A DNA stretch of 39,565 nucleotides from Bacteroidota bacterium (GTDB lineage Bacteria; Bacteroidota; Bacteroidia; Chitinophagales; LD1), in the NCBI GenBank assembly GCA_026391075.1, contig JAPLES010000085.1:1-39565 (forward strand), given 5' to 3'. How positions within the stretch are numbered: position 1 is the stretch's first letter; every line of letters starts with the position of its first letter. A program made the position numbers and the translations under genes. Below are positions 7,469 to 16,572 of the stretch, in pieces. The notes under the pieces are model-generated. The model saw only the letters and a program-made list of their open reading frames with translations, was not told where the DNA came from and did not search any database.

Positions 7469-9130
7469 ATGAAAAAACATTTACTTCCTCTGCTTTTACT
7501 CATCCAGTTTTCTGCTTTTGCACAAACCGTTGGCATTATTCAAAACAGCGACACCGCGTTTAATGGTTACACGCTCTTCGCTCCTGTTACAGGGAAAACA
7601 ACTTACCTCATTGACAATTGCGGGCGACTGGTAAACTCCTGGACAAGTAATTTCCGTCCGGGTTTGTCGGCTTATTTATTAAGCAATGGCGATTTACTAC
7701 GTGCCGAATCAACAGGTGCGGCTCATCCTACATATGGTTCGGTTGGCGGTGCAGGTGGAAGAGTTGAACGAATAGATTGGAATGGAAACTTGCAATGGAA
7801 TTTTACTTATTCGGATACAGAGTTTGTGCAACATCATGATATTGTTCCATTACCCAACGGTAATGTTTTGTTGCTGGCGTGGGAGCGTTTCACCCGTCAA
7901 CAAATAAAAGCGCTGGGTCGCGATACTTCAAAAATTGCTGCCAGCGGCTATGTGTGGAGCGAATACTTAGTAGAGATACAACCATCAGGAACAAACACAG
8001 GAACTGTTGTTTGGGAATGGCATTTCATTGATCATGTGGTGCAAGATTACGATGTAGCACAACAAAATTATGGAAACGTGTTGTCGCATCCAGAACTACT
8101 CGATTTAAATTACACAGGTGCAAACATTACACAAGAATGGATTCACGCTAACTCAATTGACTACAATCCTGCGCTCGACCAAATTTTAATCAGCTCGCGT
8201 TTGCTTGGTGAACTTTATGTGATAGACCACAGCACCACTACGGCAGAAGCAGCAACTCACAGTGGAGGAAACAGAGGTAAAGGTGGCGACCTTTTATATC
8301 GTTGGGGGAACCCTGAAGCGTATCGTCAAGGAATTGCAAGCGATAGAATTTTGTATGGACAACATTCTGCCAAATGGATTTTTGATACAGAAAATGCAGG
8401 AAAAATAATTGTATTCAACAATGGCGAAGGCAGACCACAAGGGGCTTATTCAAGCATAGAAATTTTTGCTCCGCAAATAGATTCGACAGGTACTTACGAA
8501 AGAAATATTGCAGGAAAATTTTTGCCCGATACTTCTTTTTGGGTGTATAAAGCAACTATGCCAACTGATTTTTATGACAACCGAATTTCCGGTGGGCAAG
8601 AATTGCCGAACGGTAACGTTTTAATTTGCTCGGGTACACACGGTAAGTTTTTTGAAGTCACCAAACAAGGAAATATTGTTTGGCAGTATATTAATCCGGT
8701 AACGCAATCAGGCATTTTATCGCAAGGGCAAACGCCAAGTTTGTTTGCGAACAGTTCTTTCAGGGCAACGCGATTTGCTACAAATTTTTCAGGATTCACC
8801 GGTAAAACATTAACACCTGGTTTGCCTGTTGAATTAAATCCAACTTCAAACAATTGTGTTATTTCTTCGGTAAAAGAAGTTTCTACTGAAACATATTTTT
8901 CTGTTTACCCGAATCCTGCATCAGGAAATGAAGTGGTAATTAAAACCGAACATGATTTTATTAGCAGCGAAGTTTCGTTGTTTGATTTATATGGGGAAAA
9001 GTTACTTACCGAAAAAACAGAAGGCACAGAAACTGTTCTGCGCCTCCAAAATTTTGGTTCCGGTATTTATTTTATTCAACTTGAAAAAAATAAAAAACGT
9101 AGTGTAAGTAAATTGGTATTGGTAAGATAA
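7469..9130 (+). CDS. Arylsulfotransferase-like beta-propeller protein with T9SS sorting domain
   Basis: This is a 553-residue secreted protein. The start is the ATG at 7469, which opens a signal peptide (MKKHLLPLLLLIQFSAFAQ). The body is an ASST-type propeller with repeated blade phrases: NCGRLVNSWTS, YLLSNGDLLRAES, HHDIVPLPNGNVLLLAWERF, WEWHFIDHVVQDYD, EWIHANSIDYNPALDQILISSR, GQHSAKWIF and GGQELPNGNVLICSGTHGKFFEV. The histidine-bearing HHD and WIHANSIDYN match the usual annotation of this family. The last 80 residues (FSVYPNPASGNEVVI to SVSKLVLVR) form a T9SS type A sorting domain, so the protein is exported and anchored or released at the surface. Sulfotransfer activity is inferred from family only. 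Confidence 0.85.
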   Translation: MKKHLLPLLLLIQFSAFAQTVGIIQNSDTAFNGYTLFAPVTGKTTYLIDNCGRLVNSWTSNFRPGLSAYLLSNGDLLRAESTGAAHPTYGSVGGAGGRVERIDWNGNLQWNFTYSDTEFVQHHDIVPLPNGNVLLLAWERFTRQQIKALGRDTSKIAASGYVWSEYLVEIQPSGTNTGTVVWEWHFIDHVVQDYDVAQQNYGNVLSHPELLDLNYTGANITQEWIHANSIDYNPALDQILISSRLLGELYVIDHSTTTAEAATHSGGNRGKGGDLLYRWGNPEAYRQGIASDRILYGQHSAKWIFDTENAGKIIVFNNGEGRPQGAYSSIEIFAPQIDSTGTYERNIAGKFLPDTSFWVYKATMPTDFYDNRISGGQELPNGNVLICSGTHGKFFEVTKQGNIVWQYINPVTQSGILSQGQTPSLFANSSFRATRFATNFSGFTGKTLTPGLPVELNPTSNNCVISSVKEVSTETYFSVYPNPASGNEVVIKTEHDFISSEVSLFDLYGEKLLTEKTEGTETVLRLQNFGSGIYFIQLEKNKKRSVSKLVLVR

Positions 9131-9138
9131 ACCTTCGT

Positions 9139-9684
9139 TTACTGCATCAATGCTTTTTCAATAGCTCGCTTCACCGCTGCATCATTTACCGAGGTGCCAG
9201 GACCAACAGATTGAATGAGTTCTCCGTTTCTGCCAATGAGAAATTTTTGGAAATTCCATTTTACATCAGCATCCAAAATTCCATTCTCCAATTTTTTGGT
9301 AAGGTAAGTATACAACGGAGCCATTTCTTTTCCCTTCACCGAAATTTTTGAAAACATAGGAAAAGTGACCGCATACTCTCGTGTGCAAAATTGTTTTATT
9401 TCTTTTTCGCTGCCCGGTTCTTGTCCCATAAAATTATTGGCAGGAAAACCCAATACGACTAAACCCTTATCCTTATATTTTTCATACAAAGCTTCAATGT
9501 CTTTGTATTGCGGTGTGTTACCACACAAACTTGCCACATTCACAATGAGCAAAACTTTCCCTTTGTAAGTATCCAACGAAACATCTTTGCCGTCAATATC
9601 CTTCACCGTAAAATCATAAACGGTTTTAGAAGTTGGAAGTGCAAAAGATAAAATAGCGAGAAGAGAGGTCAATAGAATTTTCAT
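9139..9684 (-). CDS. Exported glutathione-peroxidase-family enzyme
   Basis: This thiol peroxidase has 181 residues with an N-terminal hydrophobic segment (MKILLTSLLAILSFALP), so it is probably periplasmic. Active-site residues are visible: Cys54 in NVASLCGNTPQY (cysteine, not selenocysteine), Gln88 in FPANNFMGQEPG, and Trp143-Asn144 in WNFQKFLI. Proteins of this kind in bacteria usually take electrons from thioredoxin-like partners rather than glutathione. The gene lies 83 bases after corA on the same strand and converges with the arylsulfotransferase-like gene, leaving only eight bases between the two stops. Confidence 0.93.
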   Translation of the reverse strand: MKILLTSLLAILSFALPTSKTVYDFTVKDIDGKDVSLDTYKGKVLLIVNVASLCGNTPQYKDIEALYEKYKDKGLVVLGFPANNFMGQEPGSEKEIKQFCTREYAVTFPMFSKISVKGKEMAPLYTYLTKKLENGILDADVKWNFQKFLIGRNGELIQSVGPGTSVNDAAVKRAIEKALMQ

Positions 9685-9767
9685 GGTGTAATTTTTTTGT
9701 TGTTCAATAGTAACAAGGAACTTGCAGAAAAGTTTGTCTGTTTACTTTTGTTGTGAAATGAAAGAAG

Positions 9768-10712
9768 TTAAAACCATTTTTTCTTCACAAAGAAATAGCC
9801 CATGAGAGAAGAAATAACAATACACAAACCAAACACAAATACAAACGAATAAGGCATGTCTTCACCGGGTAAGCGCACGTTCATGCCATAGAAACTGGCA
9901 ATGAGCATAGGCACCGTAAGCAAAATAGTTACCGAAGTCAATCGCTTCATGATCTCATTTAGATTGTTCGAAATAATGGAGGCAAAAGCATCCATGGTTC
10001 CGTTCAAAATATCAGAATACATTTCGCTCATGGAAAGCGCTTGTTGATTTTCAATGATGATATCATCCAGCAAATCCGATTTTTCTTCTTCGCTTATTCT
10101 CAAAAAATTAGTCCGTTTAATTTTAAGCAAAAGCAAATCGTTGAAACGTAGATTCGTTACAAAATAAATTAAGCTCTTCTGAATGTTTAGTAACTTGGTT
10201 AAATCATCGTTGCTCGAAGATTTATACAAAGCCTTTTCATAAGCATAACGCTCGTTGTTTATGTTTTTCAAAAATGTTTGAAACATAGTTACGTTTCGTT
10301 CAAAAATGGCGAGGATAGTTGCCTCCACATCAGCAGGATTAAAATTCTTGGGAGGAGTGTTTAGAAAAAATTCTATTACCTGATTCTTGTACGCGCTTAC
10401 CGTAATCAGGTAATCTGCATTGCGTATAATTCCAATTGGAATAGTAATGTAAGAAGCTTCAATATCTGAAATGCCATCGTTAGGCAGTGGCGTTTTCAAT
10501 ACAATCAAATCAACTCCGTCTTCGCTTTCGTAGCGCGAGCGCTCATCAATATCTAAGGAGTCAGAAATAAAATCAATGTCAATAGAAAGTTGCTCGCTTA
10601 GCTTTTGGGTTTCTTCAGTTCCAAACGGACCATACAAATGTATCCAGCATCCTTTCTCGGGACTGTTCAGTTTTTTCAAACCGCCATTTTCTCTTTTGAG
10701 ATAAACTACCAT
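9768..10712 (-). CDS. corA: CorA-family magnesium/divalent metal channel
   Basis: The protein has 314 residues from the ATG at 10712 (MVVYLKRENGGLKKLN); a longer frame to 10769 has no family support. It has a cytosolic alpha/beta funnel domain, a long helix (about 150-250) and two C-terminal transmembrane segments. The first ends in the selectivity signature YGMN (FYGMNVRLPGEDMPYSF), and the protein ends with a basic KKKWF. CorA forms a homopentamer that admits Mg2+ and sometimes Co2+ or Ni2+. The leader carries a -7-like TAGTTTTG (10767-10774) and a 14-bp palindrome (10748-10761), so regulation at the start site is possible. Confidence 0.92.
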   Translation of the reverse strand: MVVYLKRENGGLKKLNSPEKGCWIHLYGPFGTEETQKLSEQLSIDIDFISDSLDIDERSRYESEDGVDLIVLKTPLPNDGISDIEASYITIPIGIIRNADYLITVSAYKNQVIEFFLNTPPKNFNPADVEATILAIFERNVTMFQTFLKNINNERYAYEKALYKSSSNDDLTKLLNIQKSLIYFVTNLRFNDLLLLKIKRTNFLRISEEEKSDLLDDIIIENQQALSMSEMYSDILNGTMDAFASIISNNLNEIMKRLTSVTILLTVPMLIASFYGMNVRLPGEDMPYSFVFVFGLCIVISSLMGYFFVKKKWF

Positions 10713-10747
10713 CGTCCATGTATAAATTGTATTGGTGAATACCTGAT

Positions 10748-10774
10748 GCCTTTTAAAAGGCGCGCGCAAAACTA
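10748..10774 (-). promoter_or_regulatory. corA promoter with adjacent palindrome
   Basis: The minus strand carries TAGTTTTG (10774-10767), a perfect -7 element. The perfect 14-bp palindrome GCCTTTTAAAAGGC follows at 10748-10761, covering the expected transcription start. It could be an operator or the base of a leader hairpin. The leader would be about 45 bases long. Confidence 0.4.
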
Positions 10775-10871
10775 AACCGATATGTGAAAAGCAGAAACCG
10801 AAATGAAATTAAATGAAGCAGAAGATTTTTATTTTGTTTGTTGCATTACTTCTTTGTTTCACAAAACACAA

Positions 10872-11456
10872 ATGATAGAAACCCTTCGACATATTGATAC
10901 TTCAATTTTTCATTTCATCAATGGAACTCTTGCTAATCCAATTTTAGATGTACTATGTTCTGTATTAAGAGGAAAAACTTTTCTGGTTATTTTTTATGCT
11001 GCTGTAGCAGTACGATTGTTTCAACTTTATCCCAAACAATTTATTCGTATTGCCCTAGCGGGAGCAATTACCTTTTTATTAACCGACCAAATTTCATCCC
11101 ACGTTATCAAATATTTTTTCCACCGTATCCGACCGTGCAATAATCCAGCTATTGGTACTCGATTAGTAATTGAACAATGTGGTTCGGGTTTTAGTTTTGT
11201 ATCAGCACATGCTGCAAATAGTTTTGGTATGGCGATGTTTCTGATATTCATTTTGCGATTCAATCATCAATCATCAATCATCAGTCATCAATCTTTTACT
11301 ACTCTCCTGCTTATTACATGGGCATCGCTCGTTTCATTTTCGCAGGTATATGTTGGCGTTCACTTTCCTGCCGATGTAATTGGCGGGGCCTTGCTTGGAA
11401 TATTTATTGGAAGTATTACCGGAATAACTACAAGAACTAAATTTGCCTTTCAATAA
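10872..11456 (+). CDS. PAP2-family membrane phosphatase
   Basis: This is a 194-residue protein from the ATG at 10872 (MIETLRHIDTSIFHFINGTL). The three PAP2 motifs are present: KYFFHRIRP (the KxxxxxxRP motif), SAHAANSFGMA (the PSGH motif, reduced to SAH) and SQVYVGVHFPADVIGG (the SRxxxxxHxxxD motif). Five or six hydrophobic segments indicate an inner-membrane enzyme, for example an undecaprenyl-diphosphate or lipid phosphatase. Within the gene, 11262-11293 is a 7-base tandem repeat translated as a polar HQSSIISHQS loop between two membrane helices. It looks like an extragenic-type repeat accommodated in frame. Confidence 0.88.
   Translation: MIETLRHIDTSIFHFINGTLANPILDVLCSVLRGKTFLVIFYAAVAVRLFQLYPKQFIRIALAGAITFLLTDQISSHVIKYFFHRIRPCNNPAIGTRLVIEQCGSGFSFVSAHAANSFGMAMFLIFILRFNHQSSIISHQSFTTLLLITWASLVSFSQVYVGVHFPADVIGGALLGIFIGSITGITTRTKFAFQ
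11262..11293 (+). repeat. Heptamer tandem repeat inside the PAP2 gene
   Basis: The unit AATCATC is repeated 4.5 times with one base change (AGTCATC). Each unit is seven bases, so three units make seven codons and the reading frame shifts along the repeat. Confidence 0.85.
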
Positions 11457-11480
11457 TCAATCTTCACTAATCAATTTTCA
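11453..11480 (+). repeat. Degenerate heptamer tract between PAP2 and enoyl-CoA hydratase genes
   Basis: Four seven-base units follow one another, AATAATC, AATCTTC, ACTAATC and AATTTTC. They share the AAT..TC frame with the perfect repeat at 11262-11293. The tract starts at the PAP2 stop codon and ends just before the next ATG. Confidence 0.6.
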
Positions 11481-11483
11481 AAT

Positions 11484-12257
11484 ATGGAATTCATCAAAGT
11501 AAACCCTCAACTCGAAAAACATATTGCGCTCATTGAACTAAATCGTCCTAAGGAATTGAACGCACTCAATCGTCAACTTATGCTTGAGATACGCGATACA
11601 CTTCGCAAATTGGATGAGGACGATAACGTGCGCGTGGTGATTCTGACCGGTGGGCAAAAAGTTTTTGCGGCTGGTGCCGATATAAAACAAATGGCAGATG
11701 CCACAGCAATAGACATGTTGAACATTGACCAGTTCAGTACTTGGGACCAAATAAAAAAAACGCGTAAACCAATCATTGCAGCGGTCAGCGGCTTTGCGCT
11801 TGGAGGAGGTTGCGAACTGGCAATGACCTGCGATATGATAATTGCCAGTGAAACCGCTCGCTTCGGTCAGCCAGAAATAAAAATAGGAACTATGCCGGGT
11901 GCCGGAGGAACACAACGACTCACCCGCGCAGTGGGTAAAGCAATGGCCATGGAATTAGTATTGACCGGAAAATTTATTTCGGCACAAGAAGCATTAGATG
12001 CAGGCTTAATTAATCGAATTGTTCCTGTTGAATTATTGTTAGATGAAACCTTGAAACTGGCTCGTGAAATTGCGAAACAATCGCCTGTGGCAATTAAACT
12101 TGCCAAAGAAGCGGTCAACAACGCTTTCAATTCTACGCTCGATGAAGGTTTAGTTTTTGAGCGCAAAAATTTCTATCTCACCTTTGCCAGCCAAGATCAA
12201 AAGGAAGGAATGGCTGCGTTTGTAGAAAAAAGAAATCCCGATTTCAAAGGAAAATAA
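11484..12257 (+). CDS. Enoyl-CoA hydratase/isomerase (crotonase) family enzyme
   Basis: This is a 257-residue crotonase, normal for the family. The oxyanion-hole strands are AAGADIKQMAD (about 65-75) and GFALGGGCELAMTCD (about 105-120). The acidic catalytic region GQPEIKIGTMPGAGGTQRL (about 130-150) holds the Glu typical of true hydratases. The C-terminal helix FVEKRNPDFKGK is the trimer-contact tail. It hydrates trans-2-enoyl-CoA to 3-hydroxyacyl-CoA in beta-oxidation or aromatic degradation (PaaF-like). An acyl-CoA dehydrogenase lies far away at 36148, so no degradation operon is seen here. Confidence 0.93.
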   Translation: MEFIKVNPQLEKHIALIELNRPKELNALNRQLMLEIRDTLRKLDEDDNVRVVILTGGQKVFAAGADIKQMADATAIDMLNIDQFSTWDQIKKTRKPIIAAVSGFALGGGCELAMTCDMIIASETARFGQPEIKIGTMPGAGGTQRLTRAVGKAMAMELVLTGKFISAQEALDAGLINRIVPVELLLDETLKLAREIAKQSPVAIKLAKEAVNNAFNSTLDEGLVFERKNFYLTFASQDQKEGMAAFVEKRNPDFKGK

Positions 12258-12326
12258 TTGGGTGTAAAAAAATTCAATTCACATCAACCTTTCTTTTTTA
12301 GGTTTACGTTAGAAAATATTGGTACC

Positions 12327-14033
12327 ATGAAAAAATTTTATACTCCTCTCCTAACGCTGCTTTTGTTTTTTTCTTCTTCAAATTTTTCAACAGCTCAATC
12401 AATCTTGCGCGGACCTTATTTGCAAAGCCCGGGACCGAACAGCATTATCATTCGTTGGAGAACCGATACCCCAACCGATAGCCGAGTGTATTACGGCACA
12501 AGCATTGGTACGCAAACTTTATTTGCCGATAGTGCAACAGCAACTACTGAGCATCGTGTAAAAATTAATTCACTTACTCCGCTCACCAAATATTATTACA
12601 GTGTAGGAACTACCACACAAACCTTGCGTGGAAACGATGCTGCTTTATTTTTCAATACTGCGCCCGATGCTTCATCACATTCGCCAGTTCGCTTTTGGAC
12701 TATCGGAGATTTTGGACACGGCAACGATGGTGAACGCAAAGTGCGCGAATCGTATGTGCAGTATGCTCAAAACAGCGGGCATCCTGCCGATGCACAAATA
12801 TGGGTAGGCGATAATGCTTACAGCGATGGCACCGAAGCAGAGTTTCAAGCAAAAGTGTTTGACACTGTTAACGGTTTTGGAAACGTGTTTCTGAATTTGC
12901 CTTTCATTACCACTTCGGGCAATCACGATTACAACAGCATTTGTCCATGGCAAAATGCGCAAGGTATTCCAGTTCTTTGCGGTCAGGACCCTAACACCCA
13001 CACCGGTCCTTACTTAAATATTATTGACCCGCCTACGCAAGGCGAGTTGGGCGGTGTGGCATCGGGTCGTAAGATTTTTTACAGCATGGATTATGGTGAT
13101 GTACATATTGCTTCTATGAATTCTGAATTGGGCTCCTATACTTCCGCATACAATTGGACAGGCGTTTTGAATACAAGTCAAACTTTTACTTCGCCAATGC
13201 TCGATTGGTTAAAAGCCGATTTAGCAGCTACTACAAAAAAATGGAAAGTGGTAATCTGGCATCAAACACCTTATAGTGGTCAGGATGATTTTACCGAAGA
13301 AAACAGTGTGCAAATTTTTTGCACTGCTACACGCCATCACTTTAATCCAATTCTCGAGCAATATGGAGTTGACTTAGTGCTGGTGGGTCACGACCATAAT
13401 TATCAGCGTACTTATTTAATCAACGGACACTACGGTGGTAAACCCGATTTTAATTCTGCTACTATGATGATTAACGGCACCAGCGGAAGAGAAGCAGAGC
13501 AAGGTCCTTACGTAAAATATACCAATGGCCCTTTGACTGGTGTGGGAACTGTTTATGTAATTGCCGGAAACTCGAGCGAAGGAAATACTTACAGCCCTAT
13601 TACACACCCTGCCATTTACTGGGGCGAAGCATGTGAAACTTGCTACGGTTCTTTTATTTGGGATGTAAATGGCGATAGACTGGATGGTCGTTATCTTACC
13701 GCAACGGGCGAAATAAAAGACAGCTTTACCATTGTAAAACAACAATGGAACAGCATGCAAAAAACAGAACCTTCGACAAACAAAGTAAAGGTGGCTCCAA
13801 ATCCGTTTACCGACCAAACCGAAATTTCATTTGCACTCAACAGCAATGAAGAAGTTCATTTAGATGTGTATGATATGAGCGGAAAGAAAGTGGCTTCGAA
13901 CGATTATGACAACACAAAAACAGGCCGTCAGATTTATATTTTTGACGGAAAGAATTTAAGTGCGGGTCAATATTTTTACGAACTAAAAACCGAAGAGCAA
14001 AGCCTGCGCGGCAAGTTGATGTTGGTGAAATAG
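12327..14033 (+). CDS. Purple-acid-phosphatase-like metallophosphoesterase with T9SS sorting domain
   Basis: The 568-residue secreted enzyme starts at the ATG 12327; the upstream TTG frame adds only untypical sequence. After the signal peptide (MKKFYTPLLTLLLFFSSSNFSTAQ) comes an FN3-like purple-acid-phosphatase N-domain (ILRGPYLQSPGPNSIIIRW to KYYYSVGT). The metallophosphatase metal ligands lie in WTIGDFGHG, VGDNAYSDG, TSGNHDYN, VIWHQTPY and LVGHDHNYQRT. The end (VAPNPFTDQTEISF to LRGKLMLVK) is a T9SS type A domain. It most likely releases phosphate from organic esters at the cell surface. No Pho-box-like repeat was recognised upstream. Confidence 0.92.
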   Translation: MKKFYTPLLTLLLFFSSSNFSTAQSILRGPYLQSPGPNSIIIRWRTDTPTDSRVYYGTSIGTQTLFADSATATTEHRVKINSLTPLTKYYYSVGTTTQTLRGNDAALFFNTAPDASSHSPVRFWTIGDFGHGNDGERKVRESYVQYAQNSGHPADAQIWVGDNAYSDGTEAEFQAKVFDTVNGFGNVFLNLPFITTSGNHDYNSICPWQNAQGIPVLCGQDPNTHTGPYLNIIDPPTQGELGGVASGRKIFYSMDYGDVHIASMNSELGSYTSAYNWTGVLNTSQTFTSPMLDWLKADLAATTKKWKVVIWHQTPYSGQDDFTEENSVQIFCTATRHHFNPILEQYGVDLVLVGHDHNYQRTYLINGHYGGKPDFNSATMMINGTSGREAEQGPYVKYTNGPLTGVGTVYVIAGNSSEGNTYSPITHPAIYWGEACETCYGSFIWDVNGDRLDGRYLTATGEIKDSFTIVKQQWNSMQKTEPSTNKVKVAPNPFTDQTEISFALNSNEEVHLDVYDMSGKKVASNDYDNTKTGRQIYIFDGKNLSAGQYFYELKTEEQSLRGKLMLVK

Positions 14034-14051
14034 AGTAATGTCCGATATATA

Positions 14052-14086
14052 ATTCCGCATTCTAAATTCTACATTCAGCATTCCTC
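14052..14086 (+). repeat. Degenerate ATTC heptamer tract between convergent genes
   Basis: Five seven-base units each begin with ATTC (ATTCCGC, ATTCTAA, ATTCTAC, ATTCAGC, ATTCCTC). They lie between the stop of the metallophosphoesterase gene and the stop of priA. Confidence 0.7.
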
Positions 14087-16525
14087 TCACGGGTCAACAT
14101 CAATCTTCACTTCCACATTTTTCAAACCTGCAACTGTTTTCATTTTATCTAAAACAGTTTGCAACGCATTTTTCATTTGCCCTTGCAAATTGCTCTTCAA
14201 TAAAATCTGGCGGATATAGTAATTGTTGATTTTTGAAACGTAAGGAATAACAGGCCCCAGCACTTTTGAGGTATTTGTTTTGCGTAACTCATTGGCTAAA
14301 TACAAAGCCGCCTGCTCAATCATTTGAACTTCTTTATGCTTCAGTGTAATTTCAATCATGCGCGTAAAAGGCGGATACTGAAATTGCCTGCGCGATAGAA
14401 TTTCGGTTTCATACATTTTTCTAAAATCGCTGTTCAATACATTTTGAATAACCGGATGACCGGGATCAGAAGTTTGAATCACCACTTTCCCTTTTTTATT
14501 TTTTCTACCGGCACGCCCTGCCACCTGCATCATCAATTGAAATGCGCGCTCATGCGAACGATAACCCGGATGATGAATCAATTGGTCGGCATTGATAATA
14601 CCTACCAAACTCACATGGTCAAAATCCAATCCTTTAGTAACCATTTGCGTTCCTACTAAAATATCTACTTCACGGTTTTCAAATTCAGCAATCACTTTGG
14701 CGTGACCGTTTTTTGTTTTCATGGCGTCATAATCCAAGCGACTCACCTTTGCCGATGGAAACAGTTCGGCAATTTCATCTTCAATTTTTTCGGTACCCAT
14801 GCCTACAATATCTAAATCAATAGCACCACAGCTTTTGCATTTGTCCGCCATCTTTTCAAAGTAACCACAGTAGTGGCATTTGAGTTGATGCGAAAACTTG
14901 TGGTAGGTTAAACTCACATCGCAGTTCTTGCATTTGTAAACGTAGTTACAGGTTTTGCAAACCTGATAGTTGGCAAAACCTCTTCGGTTCAAAAACAAAA
15001 TCACCTGCTCTTTATTTTTCAATGCAAGACTAACTTCATTGACAAGCAACTGCGTAAAACTTCCCTGCATGCGTTTCCATTTCGTATCGTCTTTTATGTT
15101 CGCAATAGAAAATTCAGGCATCTCCATGCCACCATATCGCTTATCTAATTTCACTAAACCAAATTTTTCTTTTTCGGTGTTATAGAAAGTTTCTACCGAT
15201 GGTGTGGCTGTGCCCAGAATAACTTTCGCATTGAACATGGTTGCGAGAACAATTGAAGCATCGCGTCCATTGTAACGAGGTGCAGGGTCGGCTTGCTTCA
15301 TCGAGTTATCGTGTTCTTCATCTACAATTACTAATCCTAAATTTTTGAACGGAAGAAATAAACCGCTACGCGCACCAATCAAAATTTTGTAATCGCCATG
15401 CAAAACTTTGTTCCATATTTCCACGCGCTCATTCTGGTTGAATTTGCTGTGATAGACACCAACTTGTGAATTAAAAATTTTGCGAAGCCTTTTGATGATT
15501 TGCGCGGTGAGTGCAATTTCAGGAAGTAGATAAAGCACTTGTTTGCCTTGGGCAATTACTTCCTTTATCTTTTCAATGTAGATGTTTGTCTTTCCACTTC
15601 CTGTAACACCATGCAACAGCACCACATTTTTTGTTTCGAAATGTGAGTTGATTTCCGCGAGTGCATTTTGCTGCTCTTCACTTAAATCGGGTGAATCTAC
15701 TTCAGCCGTTTGCAAATTGCCGAGGCGCGAAACTTCCATTTTGAATTCGCTGAAAACATTCCGCTTAACCAAAGCAGAAAGAACAGCCGCAGAGCTTTTC
15801 GATAACTCCAACAATTCATTCTTGCGAATGAATTTTGCTTTTTTTCCTAATTGCGAAAAAGCTAACAAGAGTTCCACTTGTTTTGGAGCCCGACTTAATT
15901 CAGCATAAATTTTCTCTAACTCAGTTTGGTCTTCATACTTATCATTTAGCTTAATGTAAGTTTCAGTGCGTGTTTTAAACTTTTCTAAAATTTCTTCCGA
16001 TGAAATTGCAATGCTCAAATTGAAAAGTGTTTTTAAATACGGATACACATTCCGCTTCTTCAACAAATCCTGCACTTGCGGAATTTTAATTTCCTGTTGA
16101 GCGCGCAATGCCTGCACAATTAGAAACTCTTCTTCATTCAGCGTTTCAAAATCTCCATCGTAGTTTTCGTTGTAACGAATTTTTGTTTCGCTCGAAAGTT
16201 TTAATCCGGAAGGAAGTGCCGCATTCATCACTTCGCCTTCGGTGCACATGTAATATTCACTCATCCATTTCCAAAACTTCAATTGTGTTTCAGTTACAAT
16301 CGGTTCTTCTTCCGCAATAGTTTCAATCAGCTTTGCTTCAACAGTAGGCTTATTGTGATGAATACTTTTTACAATGGCAGAGTAAAATCTGTTCTTGCCA
16401 AACTGCACAATCACCCGCTGACCAACTTTTACAAACGGCACTAAATCTATGCTCACCGCATAGGTATATGCCTGCGGCAAAGCGAGCGGAAGGATAACAT
16501 CTACATAAGTAATTTGTGAACTCAC
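14087..16525 (-). CDS. priA: Primosomal protein N' (replication restart helicase PriA)
   Basis: PriA recognises stalled replication forks and D-loops and reloads the replicative helicase. I take the GTG at 16525 (VSSQITYVDVILPLALPQ) as start, giving 812 residues; a TTG at 16564 would add 13 untypical ones. The 3'-end-binding N-domain is followed by the helicase core with Walker A GVTGSGKTNIY and the DEEH box. A zinc module with eight cysteines (CKTC, CKNC, CHYC and CKSC) is intact. The C-terminus holds GTQMVTKGLDFDHVSLVG and QVAGRAGRKNKKG. Confidence 0.96.
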   Translation of the reverse strand: MSSQITYVDVILPLALPQAYTYAVSIDLVPFVKVGQRVIVQFGKNRFYSAIVKSIHHNKPTVEAKLIETIAEEEPIVTETQLKFWKWMSEYYMCTEGEVMNAALPSGLKLSSETKIRYNENYDGDFETLNEEEFLIVQALRAQQEIKIPQVQDLLKKRNVYPYLKTLFNLSIAISSEEILEKFKTRTETYIKLNDKYEDQTELEKIYAELSRAPKQVELLLAFSQLGKKAKFIRKNELLELSKSSAAVLSALVKRNVFSEFKMEVSRLGNLQTAEVDSPDLSEEQQNALAEINSHFETKNVVLLHGVTGSGKTNIYIEKIKEVIAQGKQVLYLLPEIALTAQIIKRLRKIFNSQVGVYHSKFNQNERVEIWNKVLHGDYKILIGARSGLFLPFKNLGLVIVDEEHDNSMKQADPAPRYNGRDASIVLATMFNAKVILGTATPSVETFYNTEKEKFGLVKLDKRYGGMEMPEFSIANIKDDTKWKRMQGSFTQLLVNEVSLALKNKEQVILFLNRRGFANYQVCKTCNYVYKCKNCDVSLTYHKFSHQLKCHYCGYFEKMADKCKSCGAIDLDIVGMGTEKIEDEIAELFPSAKVSRLDYDAMKTKNGHAKVIAEFENREVDILVGTQMVTKGLDFDHVSLVGIINADQLIHHPGYRSHERAFQLMMQVAGRAGRKNKKGKVVIQTSDPGHPVIQNVLNSDFRKMYETEILSRRQFQYPPFTRMIEITLKHKEVQMIEQAALYLANELRKTNTSKVLGPVIPYVSKINNYYIRQILLKSNLQGQMKNALQTVLDKMKTVAGLKNVEVKIDVDP

Positions 16526-16572
16526 GAGGGCAAAATAAGAGATAATACTAAATTCGAAGTTCAACTTAATGA

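Noticed and set aside
15582-15908. Plus-strand frame of 108 codons opposite priA
   Set aside because: It is antisense to a conserved gene with clear motifs and carries none of its own.
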